Of a stretch of 64,000 nt of DNA, positions 6,936 to 16,475 are shown piece after piece; positions within the stretch are counted from its first letter, which is position 1, and each line of letters opens with the position of its first letter. Below the pieces are notes generated by a model that had not been told where the DNA came from, made no database searches, and saw only the letters and a list, made by a program, of their open reading frames with translations. The DNA lies in contig JBEVJC010000025.1 in NCBI GenBank assembly GCA_040510375.1, positions 173,329 to 237,328 on the forward strand. The letters are read 5' to 3'. The translations under genes and the position numbers were made by a program. The stretch is from JBEVJC01 sp040510375. GTDB lineage: Bacteria > Bacteroidota > Bacteroidia > Chitinophagales > Chitinophagaceae.

Positions 6936-8966
6936 TTATTTGATCACAACCGTGCCCATTGAGCGCACCAGTTCTATCTCCATCTGTTTAAGGTGTTCGT
7001 GGGTCTGGTAAAGCATTTCACGTTCTTCAACGGTATGTTCTTTCTCCATATCCAGCTGGTTTTCCAGTAACATCCTTTTGACCTTCCGGAGTTTCAGGTA
7101 ATTGATGGCTGAATCCACCTGTTCATTGGTCCGGTCCTCATCAATCTTCATGAACTTCATCAGCTTCTCTTCATTGTCGGGTGCAAGGGCCTGGATAAAA
7201 TCTTCGTAACTCTGCTGGAACAGCCGCTGCTGGTAACCTCCGCCAGATCCTTTTTTCTTCCATCGCTCACTTTCTTCATAGGGAAAGTTCAGCAGTGATA
7301 CGGCAAGTGCGCTGACTTTACTATCCTCATGATAGATGAAGTAATTTTTATTCAGACTGGAGGGATCACGTTCCAGGAGGTCCCTGAATGCTGCAATCAG
7401 CCGGATCACATCAGCATTATCCATGAGGCTTTCATCTGGTAATTCTTCCAGCACATACTCACCCACTTTTTTTACCGCATCATAATCACGGATACCAAAT
7501 TCTATAAGGATCCGGGCCACTTCGCGTTCCTGCAATTCATCTTTGAACAGCAGGCTGAAGGTGGTTTCGTCATAGTCGGTTTCCTGGGCCTTTCTCGCAT
7601 TTTCCTCATGGTTTTTGGCCTCCTCAAATGGCAAACGCCGCTCCTGCACCGAGATGCGGTCGCGGATAAATTTATTCACCAGGGAATGCAATCCCGATTC
7701 ATCCACTTTCAGGATTTCGGCAATCCTCTTGATATAATCCTGCTGCCGGGTAAAATCCTCCGCCTTGTTGATGCGGGAGATGGTCTCGGCCATCCGGTTC
7801 ACCACTTCCTGTTTTTTGGTACTGTCGTTGCCCGCATCGGTCAGTGCCACTTCCAGCTGGAACAGGATAAAATCCTTTTTATTCTTCTGCACAAAATCGC
7901 TGAAGGCCGCGGCCCCGAGTTTATTTACATAACTGTCGGGGTCTTCCTTATCGGGAATCAGCACCAGTTTTACATTCAGTCCTTCTTCCAGTGCCATGTC
8001 AAGCCCGCGCAGTGCGGCTTTCACGCCGGCGGTATCACCATCATATATGATCGTGAGGTTATTGGTGTATTTCCTGACCAGCCGGATCTGTTCAGTGGTA
8101 AGGGATGTACCACCCGAAGCCACTACATTTTCAATACCGGCCTGGTGAAGTGATACCACATCGGTATAACCTTCAACCAGCAAACATTCATCGGCCTTGT
8201 CGATAGCGGTCCGGGCCTGATAGGATCCATACAGGATCCTGCTCTTAATATAAATCTCGTTTTCCGGGGTATTAATATACTTGGGTGCACGATCATTACT
8301 TTTCAGGATCCGTGCACCAAATCCCAGCACCTTTCCGCTGTGATTGTGAACAGGGAATATAACACGGCCCCGGTAATTGTCCTGCAACTGGTCGTTGCGG
8401 TTATTCACCAGTCCCGTCTTTACCAGCAATTCTGCATTGTATTGCCGGGCCAGTGCCTCGCGGGTAAAAGTATCCCGCCCTTCGGGCGAATAACCCAGCT
8501 GGAATTTACGGATGATCTCTTCCCGGAAACCGCGTTCCCTGAAATAGGAGAGGGCATTGTCCTGGCCTTCCTCAGTTTCCCACAACATCCTGCTGAAAAA
8601 CTGCTGGGCAAAACCGTTGATAATAAAAAGGCTGTCGGCCACCTGGTACTGCTGGCGCTGTTCATCACTGGCAAAGGTTTCTTCGATTGTGATATTATAC
8701 CGCGCGGCCAGCCATTTCAGGGCGTCCACATAGCTGTACTTCTCATGCTCCATAATGAAGCTGATCGTATTGCCACTCTTGCCGCAACCAAAACATTTAT
8801 AGATTTCCTTACTGGGTGAAACCGTGAACGATGGCGTTTTTTCATTGTGAAAAGGACAGTTGCCGATATAATTGGTACCCCGCCTTTTCAGTTTCACAAA
8901 ACCGCCAACCACATCAATGATATCGATGCGGGTGAGTATCTGCTGTATCGTTTCAGGTGCGATCAT
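6936..8966 (-). CDS. dnaG: DNA primase
   Basis: DnaG makes RNA primers for replication. From the ATG at 8966 the protein has 676 residues. The CHC2 zinc ribbon is intact (Cys37, His40, Cys58, Cys61). The TOPRIM core follows (about 255-330) with the catalytic Glu in LLVEGYTDVVS and Asp residues in IIYDGDTAG. The C-terminal part is helical and is the helicase-binding region. A TTG codon 9 nt upstream is in frame but lies inside a perfect -7 promoter element, so ATG 8966 is the better start. The gene converges on the PurM-like gene with 16 nt between them. Confidence 0.96.
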   Translation of the reverse strand: MIAPETIQQILTRIDIIDVVGGFVKLKRRGTNYIGNCPFHNEKTPSFTVSPSKEIYKCFGCGKSGNTISFIMEHEKYSYVDALKWLAARYNITIEETFASDEQRQQYQVADSLFIINGFAQQFFSRMLWETEEGQDNALSYFRERGFREEIIRKFQLGYSPEGRDTFTREALARQYNAELLVKTGLVNNRNDQLQDNYRGRVIFPVHNHSGKVLGFGARILKSNDRAPKYINTPENEIYIKSRILYGSYQARTAIDKADECLLVEGYTDVVSLHQAGIENVVASGGTSLTTEQIRLVRKYTNNLTIIYDGDTAGVKAALRGLDMALEEGLNVKLVLIPDKEDPDSYVNKLGAAAFSDFVQKNKKDFILFQLEVALTDAGNDSTKKQEVVNRMAETISRINKAEDFTRQQDYIKRIAEILKVDESGLHSLVNKFIRDRISVQERRLPFEEAKNHEENARKAQETDYDETTFSLLFKDELQEREVARILIEFGIRDYDAVKKVGEYVLEELPDESLMDNADVIRLIAAFRDLLERDPSSLNKNYFIYHEDSKVSALAVSLLNFPYEESERWKKKGSGGGYQQRLFQQSYEDFIQALAPDNEEKLMKFMKIDEDRTNEQVDSAINYLKLRKVKRMLLENQLDMEKEHTVEEREMLYQTHEHLKQMEIELVRSMGTVVIK

Positions 8967-8972
8967 CGGTGA

Positions 8973-8980
8973 CAAAGATA
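8973..8980 (-). promoter_or_regulatory. dnaG -7 element, implying a near-leaderless mRNA
   Basis: The minus strand reads TATCTTTG, a full match to TAnnTTTG. Its last base is only 6 nt before the dnaG ATG, so initiation would fall within about 3 nt of the start codon. A TTG lies 14 nt upstream of the element, shorter than the usual 19-20 nt spacing. Confidence 0.55.
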
Positions 8981-9111
8981 ACCAGTGTGGTGACCAAAAA
9001 ACCGGGCCATTGGTTAACAGGAATCCATTTTTTTCGCAGGAAAATAGTAACTTTCCCTACTATTAGAAATTCTACCGGGCATCACAGATCATCACCTTAA
9101 AATCAAACGCC

Positions 9112-9492
9112 ATGATTCAGGTTGAAACTACTGTCATTTCCGACAATTGCAATGCATGGAAGGAAAGACTGAATGATCACCGGAACAAACTCAATGATTG
9201 CCTGCGTTACCTCCAGGAGGCAGCCGGCAGAATGCTATCAAAGGAGCAGCTCCGGGAAGTGGGACAGTTATATAATCAGTTCCACGTACAGCTTGTCAAC
9301 ATCCACGATCTCAAACACGCCATCAGGTCCCATCTCCGGAAGACCGATTACGAGTTCAACGTAAAAAACGGGCATCTCAATGATGATACCATGGCCGAAC
9401 ACGAAACCCTGCTGGCACGTTACTCCCATCTGGAAGAACGGCTGCAGGAGTTACGGGTCCGGTTCGTCAGTTTTGTGGGGCGGCTGAATTAA
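9112..9492 (+). CDS. Small helical protein of unknown function
   Basis: The 126-residue product has no signal peptide or membrane segment. It is almost entirely predicted helix, with heptad-like Leu spacing (WKERLNDHRNKLNDCLRYLQ; EETL-like segments; LEERLQELRVRF at the end), suggesting a small cytoplasmic coiled-coil bundle. The start at ATG 9112 is preceded by an AT-rich stretch with taactttc resembling a -7 element. Its stop overlaps the 3' end of the convergent gene by 4 nt. No family recognised. Confidence 0.75.
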   Translation: MIQVETTVISDNCNAWKERLNDHRNKLNDCLRYLQEAAGRMLSKEQLREVGQLYNQFHVQLVNIHDLKHAIRSHLRKTDYEFNVKNGHLNDDTMAEHETLLARYSHLEERLQELRVRFVSFVGRLN

Positions 9493-9746
9493 TTATTTGC
9501 AACGCTGAGCCGTGTAATTTCGGTTCCGTTGAAGATCCGTGCAAGGTTGGTATCCTTGGATTTTTTATACTCCGGGATACTTGACTCACTCACGATCCGC
9601 CACAGGTTTTTTGACTTAAGCTCAGAAAAATCTGCTGTTTTTATAAACATGCCCTGGATAGAATTCCGGGCGCGGAAACTAATCTGAAATGTAGAGGTTT
9701 CCAGGTTCTTGGTCTGGACTATCTTTTCTATCTGGTCGTTCGTCAT
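9489..9746 (-). CDS. Small protein of unknown function (85 aa)
   Basis: The 85-residue product starts MTNDQIEKIVQTK and contains a likely beta-rich core (TSTFQISFRARNSIQGMFI, then LKSKNLWRIVSES) and a basic middle. It has no signal or membrane segment. It overlaps the tail of the convergent 126-residue gene by 4 nt and lies 36 nt downstream of another small minus-strand gene, so the two may be cotranscribed. The alternation of hydrophobic residues and the fit in the space between neighbours support it as a real gene. Function unknown. Confidence 0.65.
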   Translation of the reverse strand: MTNDQIEKIVQTKNLETSTFQISFRARNSIQGMFIKTADFSELKSKNLWRIVSESSIPEYKKSKDTNLARIFNGTEITRLSVANN

Positions 9747-9782
9747 CGTATGTTTTTAATGATAAGATAAAGTAGAAATATG

Positions 9783-10064
9783 TTAAAATGTCGTTGAAGC
9801 GGCTTCCTTGAGCCAGTTCAGGACAGAAATTTCGCTGCGGGCATCCAGGGGCAGTTCATGCATGATCAGGGATTCCATACGTGATACGGTTTCCTCATCT
9901 GTTTTACCGGTTGCTGATGCAAAGGAGTTAATAAGAAATAAAACCTGGTATCCGTCGAACCTGTTAAATAACCGGCGGCTTGGCTGTCCCTGAAATGGTG
10001 AAAAGTTGATATTCTCGTTCCAGGTGTAGTGATTACCCTTCAAATGCTCTCTGACGAAATCCAT
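9783..10064 (-). CDS. Small protein of unknown function (93 aa)
   Basis: The 93-residue product (start MDFVREHLKGNHYTWN) is soluble-looking, with a helical C-terminal half (ETVSRMESLIMHELPL...EISVLNWLKEA). It lies directly upstream of the 85-residue gene on the same strand. The only other long reading on the opposite strand lacks plausible composition. No domain recognised. Confidence 0.65.
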   Translation of the reverse strand: MDFVREHLKGNHYTWNENINFSPFQGQPSRRLFNRFDGYQVLFLINSFASATGKTDEETVSRMESLIMHELPLDARSEISVLNWLKEAASTTF

Positions 10065-10259
10065 GTAACGTAATTTAATTGAGGCGGGTGAGTGAAACTG
10101 TAAGTAGGCTGGAGGGCGGTCAAAGTCTCTAATATCTCATCCGGAAACGCCCAAGGTAGCGATTTTTGGGCAAAATAATCCCGCCTCTCTGGAAATAAAA
10201 GCTGACCTTTGACTTACGTTAGGGCGCAAACAACTTTTTATATCCCAATCGAATTATAC

Positions 10260-10673
10260 ATGTATACTTATACCTGGAGAAAATATCTCCCCCTCATCCG
10301 TTTATTGCTGAAAAAATCAGCCGCAGGAACCCAGACAGTAGCGCTGAACCAGACCGATTTCCTCAAGTTTTCCAAGTCCAGAAAACCGGCCCTGACATTT
10401 ACCATTGATATACGTGAAGGGAAGTATAGTGTACTGAAACTCGCCAGCATCGCAGCTGAACTGCTTGAAATCCTGATGGAAGACCCTGCAAGCCGCACGC
10501 TGATCCGCGCCGGTCATTACAATCTCACCCTTGCCAAAAATTACCAGTTGGTAATTACCAACCTGGCAGTAGCAGAAAACCAGGCTACCCCGGAAGTGGA
10601 TTCGCCGGAGGAAAATACGGAAGCGGGTGAAGATGAAGAACAACCTGCCCCCAAGGAGTTAAAGGAAGCTTAA
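10260..10673 (+). CDS. Small protein of unknown function with acidic tail
   Basis: I place the start at ATG 10260 (137 residues); an in-frame TTG at 10209 lies in a TAnnTTTG-like stretch and is unlikely to be used. The N-terminus is basic and hydrophobic (YTWRKYLPLIRLLLKKSA), the middle alternates strands and a helix (PALTFTIDIREG, LKLASIAAELLEILM), and the last about 30 residues are strongly acidic (Glu/Asp/Pro-rich). It ends 189 nt before smc. Function not recognised. Confidence 0.7.
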   Translation: MYTYTWRKYLPLIRLLLKKSAAGTQTVALNQTDFLKFSKSRKPALTFTIDIREGKYSVLKLASIAAELLEILMEDPASRTLIRAGHYNLTLAKNYQLVITNLAVAENQATPEVDSPEENTEAGEDEEQPAPKELKEA

Positions 10674-10707
10674 AATCTCCCGGACTTTTTATTATTGCAA
10701 TTTTTTA

Positions 10708-10719
10708 CGGGGGCCCCCG
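10708..10719. repeat. GC-only palindrome upstream of smc
   Basis: cgggggcccccg is a perfect 12-bp palindrome in an otherwise AT-rich gap. There is no following T-run in either direction, so it is not a standard terminator. Confidence 0.35.
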
Positions 10720-10862
10720 GGAAATCCGCATGCCTGTTATTATATCTGTCAGAATTCTTCCCACATTTTGATTGTTTTCCTGTGCATAAAACAGCGGGCG
10801 GCAAATGCTTTATTTTCTTTCCTTCAACTATATTCGCCGTCAGACTTAAATAAAAATAAACC

Positions 10863-13800
10863 GTGAGATTAAAGAGTTTGGAGATCAAAGGCTTTAAAAG
10901 CTTTGCCGATAAAACGATCGTGAATTTCGATGATAACATCACCGGGATTGTTGGTCCGAACGGCTGTGGAAAATCCAATATCGTAGACAGTATCCGTTGG
11001 GTAATCGGTGAACAGAAGATCAGTCAGTTAAGAAGTGAAAACCTGGATAGTCTCGTATTCAACGGCTCTAAAACCCGCTCTGCAAGCGGGTTGGCAGAAG
11101 TCAGTCTCACTTTCGAGAATACCCGTAACCTCCTTCCCACCGAATTCAGTACGGTTACCGTTACCCGCAAATTTTACAAAAGCGGAGAAAGCGAATACCG
11201 CCTCAATGATGTCCAGTGCCGGCTCAAGGATATCCAGAACCTGTTCATGGATACAGGTATCAGCACCGACTCATATGCCATCATCGAACTTGGAATGGTG
11301 GATGATCTTATTAAGGATAAGGAAAATAGCCGCCGCCGGATGCTTGAACAGGCAGCGGGAATTTCTATATATAAAACAAGGAAGAAAGAAGCAAAGTCCA
11401 AACTGGACGCAACCGAACAGGACCTTGCCCGGATCGAAGACCTGCTCTTTGAAATCAACAACCAGTTGAAAGCACTGGAAAGCCAGGCAAAAAAAGCAGA
11501 AAAGTATCATGAGATCAAGAAGGATTACCGCGAAGTAAGTATTGAACTGGCAAAGGCAGCCCTGGAAGGATTTAACCTTACTTATAAGGAACTGAACGAC
11601 CAGCAGGAAACCGAAACCGATAAACGGATAAAACTCGAAGCCGAAATTGCCGGTGAAGAAGCCTTCCTTGAACAGGAAAAGCTGGGCTTTATTGAAAAAG
11701 AACGGCAGCTGCAAAGTATGCAGCATGCATTTAATGACCTGGTGGAAAAAGTGCGCAGCAAGGAAAACGAAAAGAACCTGGCTGCACAACGTCTCGAATA
11801 CCTGAAGGAACGGGAGACAAGTCTCTCGGGTTTCCTGCAGAAAGCAGAAGGCCAGATCAAGGGCATCGATGAAAGTATTGGTTTTACCACCCTTCAGATC
11901 GCGGAAGAAGAAGAGTCACTGAGTGGAATTGCTTCGCAACTGGAAAGCCTGCGTAGCCAGGTGGACCAGAAACGTGGAGTGCTCGATGAAAAACGTGCAG
12001 AACTCAATGAACTCCGGAGCGCCCACCAGCAGGTACAGCGCAGCCAGTTTGAAGCAGAAAAAAAAGTGGCAGTCGCAGACACTTCGATCCAGAATGTGCA
12101 ACGGGCCATTGACCAGATAGAAAACGAACGGACACAACGCGAAGAACACCGGTTCCAGATCTCGGAAGAACTGGAAGCCAAAGAAAAAGTGCTGGAGATC
12201 CGCAAAACCGACCTGGAGCAGTTACAACAGCATCAGGAAAATACCCGCGACCAGATCCTGCAAACGCAGTCGGTATTGGATGGTCTGCGTAATGAACTGG
12301 CCGGACAGACCCGTATCCTGGATTCCCGCAAAAATGAACATGCCCTGCTGAAGAGTATGATCGATTCCATGGAAGGATATCCGGATAGCGTTAAATTCCT
12401 TCATAATAACCCCGACTGGACCCATACCTCACCCATTCTTTCAGATATCCTGTATGTGAAAGAAGAATTCCGCACGGCAGTTGAGAATGTACTGGAACCC
12501 TACCTGAGTTATTATGTGGTTAACGACCTGTCGGAAGGCCTGCAGGCCGTACGCCTGCTCGACGAACATAAAAAAGGGAAAGCGAATTTTTTCCTGATGG
12601 ATAAGATCAGGGAGAACGGAAATACCAATAGCGGTCATACACTGGCGGGTGGAACACCGGCCATGAGTGTGATTGAAGTGGACGAAAAATACCGCACCCT
12701 TGCAGAACACCTGCTGGGTAATGTATTCATTGCCGAGAACGAAGATGTATTACAAAACAGTAATGGTTTTGTAGTAATCGAAAAGAATGGCAAGTATGTG
12801 AAAGGAAAATATTCACTTACCGGTGGCAGCGTTGGACTGATTGAGGGCAAAAAAATCGGAAGGGTTAAGAACCTCGAAAAACTGGAAGAAGATATCATGC
12901 TGCAGGATGAGGTAGTGGAAAAACTCCGCGCTTCCATCCAGGCAAGGCATAATGAAGTCATCGCCTTCAGTGAAGACCTCCGCGAATCAGCGGTGCGTGA
13001 AACAGAAAAAGAAATCCAGCAGATTACCAATCAGGTATTCTCGCTGCATAATAAACTGGAGAACCTGTTATCGCTCCAGAGCCAGGGCCAGAACCGGTTG
13101 GAAGAACTTGGTTCACAACTGGCACAAACACAATCGTCGGTTGAAAACGTTCGCCAGGAGCTGACCATGCTCAGCGAGGAGCTGCAGATGAATGCCAACC
13201 GCCTGAATGAAGCCGAAGATGGATTCAGGCAGGAAGAGGCTGCCTATAATGACGCCAGCCGCCAGTATAATGAATTTAACCTGCAGGTGACCAGGCAGCA
13301 GAGTAAACTCAGCGCACTTAAACAGGAGCTCGAATTCAAGAGTAACCAGCTTAATGATCTTACCCAGCAGATCGAAAGTAATACAGCCAGCCTTGCTGAT
13401 ACCCGGCTCAATATTGAACAGTCAGCCGGTTCCCTTACCGAGATCCAGGATGGACTGGTTGAAATGATGAAGAACCGTGCTACCGAAGAGTCTGCATTAA
13501 ATGAAGCCGATCAGTCGTACTACAATGTCCGCAACCAGCTGAGTGAAAAAGAATCTTCCCTTCGTCATAAGGTCAAGGAAAAAGAACAGATAGAACACCT
13601 GCTCGCAGCAATCAAGGATAAACTAAATGAACTCAAACTCCAGCTGGCCGGTACAAAGGAACGGCTGGATGTGGAGTTCCGGATTAAACTGGAGGATATC
13701 CTCGACCAGGAACGCATCGGCGAACTGACGGTTGATGAGCTGCAGGAAAAGGCAGACCGTATGAAGAAACGACTGGAAAACCTGGGAGAGGTTAATCCTA

Positions 13801-14399
13801 CTGCCATCGAGGCGTTTACTGAAATGAAAAAAAGGTATGAGTTCATTGTTGAACAAAAGACCGACCTGGTGAATGCAAAAGACAGCCTGCTGAAGACTAT
13901 TGAGGAAGTAGAAGCAACCGCCAACCAGAAATTCCTCGATACATTCAACCTGGTTCGCGAGAATTTCCATAAAGTGTTCAAGACCTTGTTTACCGAAGAT
14001 GACCATTGTGACCTGGTACTTGATAACCCCGAAAACCTGGCGGAGACTGGTATTGAAGTGGTAGCACGTCCCAAGGGTAAACGGCCTACTTCGCTTACCC
14101 AGCTGAGCGGGGGTGAACGTACATTAACAGCAACAGCCCTTTTATTCGCGATCTACCTGATCAAACCCGCACCATTCTGTATCCTGGATGAGGTGGATGC
14201 ACCTTTAGATGATGCCAACGTAGGTAAGTTCACCAATATGATCCGTCAGTTCAGTGATAACTCACAGTTCATCATCGTAACGCATAATAAAACCACCATG
14301 AGTACGGTGGATGTGATTTATGGCGTAACCATGCAGGAGCCTGGTGTAAGTAAACTGGTAAGCGTTGACTTCCGTAACCTGAACCAGAACCAGAATTAA
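10863..14399 (+). CDS. smc: Chromosome segregation protein SMC
   Basis: SMC is the ATPase of the bacterial condensin that organises and segregates the chromosome. The 1178-residue length is standard. The N-terminal head has Walker A G-P-N-G-C-G-K-S-N (residues 31-39). A coiled coil runs to about 510, then the hinge (about 515-640), then the return coiled coil to about 1000. The C-terminal head has the signature QLSGGERTLTATAL and Walker B CILDEVDAPLDDANV, with the switch IIVTHNKTTM. The start is GTG at 10863, fixed by the conserved N-terminus (MRLKSLEIKGFKSFAD). No scpA or scpB in this window. Confidence 0.98.
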   Translation: MRLKSLEIKGFKSFADKTIVNFDDNITGIVGPNGCGKSNIVDSIRWVIGEQKISQLRSENLDSLVFNGSKTRSASGLAEVSLTFENTRNLLPTEFSTVTVTRKFYKSGESEYRLNDVQCRLKDIQNLFMDTGISTDSYAIIELGMVDDLIKDKENSRRRMLEQAAGISIYKTRKKEAKSKLDATEQDLARIEDLLFEINNQLKALESQAKKAEKYHEIKKDYREVSIELAKAALEGFNLTYKELNDQQETETDKRIKLEAEIAGEEAFLEQEKLGFIEKERQLQSMQHAFNDLVEKVRSKENEKNLAAQRLEYLKERETSLSGFLQKAEGQIKGIDESIGFTTLQIAEEEESLSGIASQLESLRSQVDQKRGVLDEKRAELNELRSAHQQVQRSQFEAEKKVAVADTSIQNVQRAIDQIENERTQREEHRFQISEELEAKEKVLEIRKTDLEQLQQHQENTRDQILQTQSVLDGLRNELAGQTRILDSRKNEHALLKSMIDSMEGYPDSVKFLHNNPDWTHTSPILSDILYVKEEFRTAVENVLEPYLSYYVVNDLSEGLQAVRLLDEHKKGKANFFLMDKIRENGNTNSGHTLAGGTPAMSVIEVDEKYRTLAEHLLGNVFIAENEDVLQNSNGFVVIEKNGKYVKGKYSLTGGSVGLIEGKKIGRVKNLEKLEEDIMLQDEVVEKLRASIQARHNEVIAFSEDLRESAVRETEKEIQQITNQVFSLHNKLENLLSLQSQGQNRLEELGSQLAQTQSSVENVRQELTMLSEELQMNANRLNEAEDGFRQEEAAYNDASRQYNEFNLQVTRQQSKLSALKQELEFKSNQLNDLTQQIESNTASLADTRLNIEQSAGSLTEIQDGLVEMMKNRATEESALNEADQSYYNVRNQLSEKESSLRHKVKEKEQIEHLLAAIKDKLNELKLQLAGTKERLDVEFRIKLEDILDQERIGELTVDELQEKADRMKKRLENLGEVNPTAIEAFTEMKKRYEFIVEQKTDLVNAKDSLLKTIEEVEATANQKFLDTFNLVRENFHKVFKTLFTEDDHCDLVLDNPENLAETGIEVVARPKGKRPTSLTQLSGGERTLTATALLFAIYLIKPAPFCILDEVDAPLDDANVGKFTNMIRQFSDNSQFIIVTHNKTTMSTVDVIYGVTMQEPGVSKLVSVDFRNLNQNQN

Positions 14400-14499
14400 A
14401 TTATACCCGCGGTAAAAGAACTGAACCGCAATTATAATATTCATCCTTTATCGTAAGATCCGGGATCTGCATATCAACAGTCCCGCAGGAAGTATTCAA

Positions 14500-14541
14500 A
14501 AAAAAAAGGTTTGTGAGGCAGAACTTCACAAACCTTTTTTA
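14500..14541. terminator. Bidirectional terminator between smc and the ACBP gene
   Basis: A perfect 10-bp stem, aggtttgtga (14507-14516) with tcacaaacct (14526-14535), has A-run on the left and T-run on the right, so it works for both the plus-strand smc transcript and the minus-strand ACBP transcript. Confidence 0.93.
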
Positions 14542-14555
14542 TTGGCGTTGGGGAT

Positions 14556-14813
14556 TTATCCCTTCAGCCTTGTAACCAGGTCAACATACGACTGCATTGC
14601 TTCCTCTTTGGTCTTGCCCTGCAGGCCGCTCCAGGCCTGGTGTTTAGCCTTGTTTACAATATCGAATGGATTGGAAGGCGCTTCGGTATTCACGTCACCC
14701 TCTGTTCCCTGTTTGTAGAACGAATACAATTGAAGTAATACTTCGTTTGATGGTTTTTCGGACAGTGATTTACTGTCGGTCATCGCCTGTTCAAACTGTT
14801 CTTTAAGTTCCAT
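14556..14813 (-). CDS. Acyl-CoA-binding protein
   Basis: Small cytoplasmic proteins of this family bind long-chain acyl-CoA esters. The 85-residue length and four-helix pattern fit: the central signature Y-S-F-Y-K-Q-G-T-E-G-D-V (about residues 28-39) and the K-A-K-H-Q-A-W-S-G-L-Q-G-K-T-K-E-E-A-M-Q-S-Y-V region (about 55-77) match the eukaryotic ACBP core, including the ligand-contacting Tyr and Lys residues. It lies 27 nt downstream of the phosphatase gene's 3' end on the same strand but is upstream in transcription of it, so the two could be one unit (ACBP first). Confidence 0.92.
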   Translation of the reverse strand: MELKEQFEQAMTDSKSLSEKPSNEVLLQLYSFYKQGTEGDVNTEAPSNPFDIVNKAKHQAWSGLQGKTKEEAMQSYVDLVTRLKG

Positions 14814-14840
14814 ATATGGCTGGTTTAATTGGTTGATCAG

Positions 14841-16460
14841 TTAACGCGTTACTTCTTCGATCACATCGCCCACGCATCCGTTTGGCATCTGGATCTTAAG
14901 CAGCGCTGCGATAGTAGCTGCAATATCTGTCATATAAGTTTCCCTGTTTGTCTTTCCCGGTTTGATTTTCCAGCCAAACCAAAGTAAGGGGATATGTGCA
15001 TCATAAGGATTCCAGGAACCATGGGTGGTGCCTTTTTCCAATCCATCAAAATATCCAGGAAGGAAGAGGTACTGGATATCGCCACTCAGTTTCTGGTTAT
15101 ACCCGTTGGTCATCCGCACTTTGATTTTTTCCGTAAGGGTAGAGGAGGAAAGCGCTGACAGGTCGTGCGCACTCATAATAGCCGGATGGCCCTTCAGCTC
15201 TTTCAGCACCCAAAGTTTGAAGGCCTCTGTATCAATTTTTGCTGAATCAAGACTGGCATAGTTCAGGTAAACCTGGTAATTCGTTACAGTTTCAATAGCA
15301 TCGGCGATCCCGAATTTTTTCTTTGCGTTCTGGTTGAGCCATGACTGGATAACTGCATCATCTGCCGTACCTCCGGGCAGGCTATGTTCCCTGAGGAAGG
15401 AAGGTACATGCGCTGCACCATGGTCGGCTGTCAGGAACACCAGGTATTGCCCGGCACCGAGTTTGGCATCAAGATAGGTAAAGAACTGACCAAGTTCTTT
15501 ATCAAGGCGGAGATAGGTATCTTCCACTTCAATTGAATTGGGACCAAACGCGTGACCCACATAATCGGTGGAGGAGAAACTCATGGCAAGAAAATCGGTT
15601 ACTCCACGTTGTCCCATTTTTTCTGCTTCAATTGCCGCCTTTGCCATATCCAGCGTGAAGGTGTTCCCACCAGGAGTCTGACGGAAAGATTCATAGCGGT
15701 TGATCTTGATACCGGAGGTCATATGGGGGAAACTATTATCCTCGCCACCGATACTGGACTCAAATAATTTTTCATCGCCCGTGCTCTGTTTATAGGTGCC
15801 GATCGGATAGAGTGTATTCCAGTTGGCACTTAAATACTGATCAGGTAATTTTTTTTCATTCAGTTTCCGTACCCATTCAGGAAGTTCCTTCATATAGTAG
15901 GTACTGCTGATCCAGCCACCAGTAGAGTTGTCAAACCAGTAAGCCGCATTTGCAGAATGACCTGCGGGCAGGATGGCACCCCGGTCTTTCAAAGCGATCC
16001 CGATGGTCTTACTTTCAAAATTGGTAGCAAGTCGCAACTCATCAGTAATGGTATTTGTCCACATATTTTTTGGCGACATCCGGCCGGCTGCAGAACTGGA
16101 GCCTACGGTAGCCACCGTGCTGTCTTCCGTGCAATACCAGCTACGTTTCAGATCGCGCCGGTACCAGTTATTACCCACGATTCCGGTAATGGCCGGAATG
16201 GAGCCCGTGTAAACAGAGCTGTGTCCGGGAGCAGTGTAAGTAGGCAAGTAGGGGATAAAGGCATTTTCGCAGGAATAACCCTGCTTCAGCATCCGGTTGA
16301 AGCCGTCCTTCCCATAACGCTCTGCATAACGGTACAGGTAATCCCAACGCATCTGGTCAACCACGATCCCGACAACCAGTTTGGGACGGTCATTTTTCTG
16401 GGCCATCATCACCAAAGGGAGACTAAAACAAAATAAAAGCACAAAAACAATCCTTCGCAT
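14841..16460 (-). CDS. PafA-like secreted alkaline phosphatase
   Basis: The enzyme family hydrolyses phosphate monoesters in the periplasm with a Thr nucleophile and two zinc ions. The 539-residue protein has a signal peptide (about 1-20, ending MMAQ), the metal ligand Asp35 in GIVVDQMRWD, nucleophile Thr76 in PTYTAPGHSS, the K-D-R motif (ALKDRGAILPAG) that binds phosphate in PafA of Elizabethkingia, further ligands in STDYVGHAFGP and TADHGAAHVP, and a late His in G-T-T-H-G-S-W-N-P-Y. These point to a phosphomonoesterase rather than a diesterase; the exact substrate is inferred. The gene lies downstream of a TACATTTGC -7 element. Confidence 0.9.
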   Translation of the reverse strand: MRRIVFVLLFCFSLPLVMMAQKNDRPKLVVGIVVDQMRWDYLYRYAERYGKDGFNRMLKQGYSCENAFIPYLPTYTAPGHSSVYTGSIPAITGIVGNNWYRRDLKRSWYCTEDSTVATVGSSSAAGRMSPKNMWTNTITDELRLATNFESKTIGIALKDRGAILPAGHSANAAYWFDNSTGGWISSTYYMKELPEWVRKLNEKKLPDQYLSANWNTLYPIGTYKQSTGDEKLFESSIGGEDNSFPHMTSGIKINRYESFRQTPGGNTFTLDMAKAAIEAEKMGQRGVTDFLAMSFSSTDYVGHAFGPNSIEVEDTYLRLDKELGQFFTYLDAKLGAGQYLVFLTADHGAAHVPSFLREHSLPGGTADDAVIQSWLNQNAKKKFGIADAIETVTNYQVYLNYASLDSAKIDTEAFKLWVLKELKGHPAIMSAHDLSALSSSTLTEKIKVRMTNGYNQKLSGDIQYLFLPGYFDGLEKGTTHGSWNPYDAHIPLLWFGWKIKPGKTNRETYMTDIAATIAALLKIQMPNGCVGDVIEEVTR

Positions 16461-16475
16461 ATTTCAATGTTTTTG

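Noticed and set aside
11271..12205. Several long antisense readings across smc
   Set aside because: Typical shadows of a coiled-coil gene with high Phe/Ser/Cys content.
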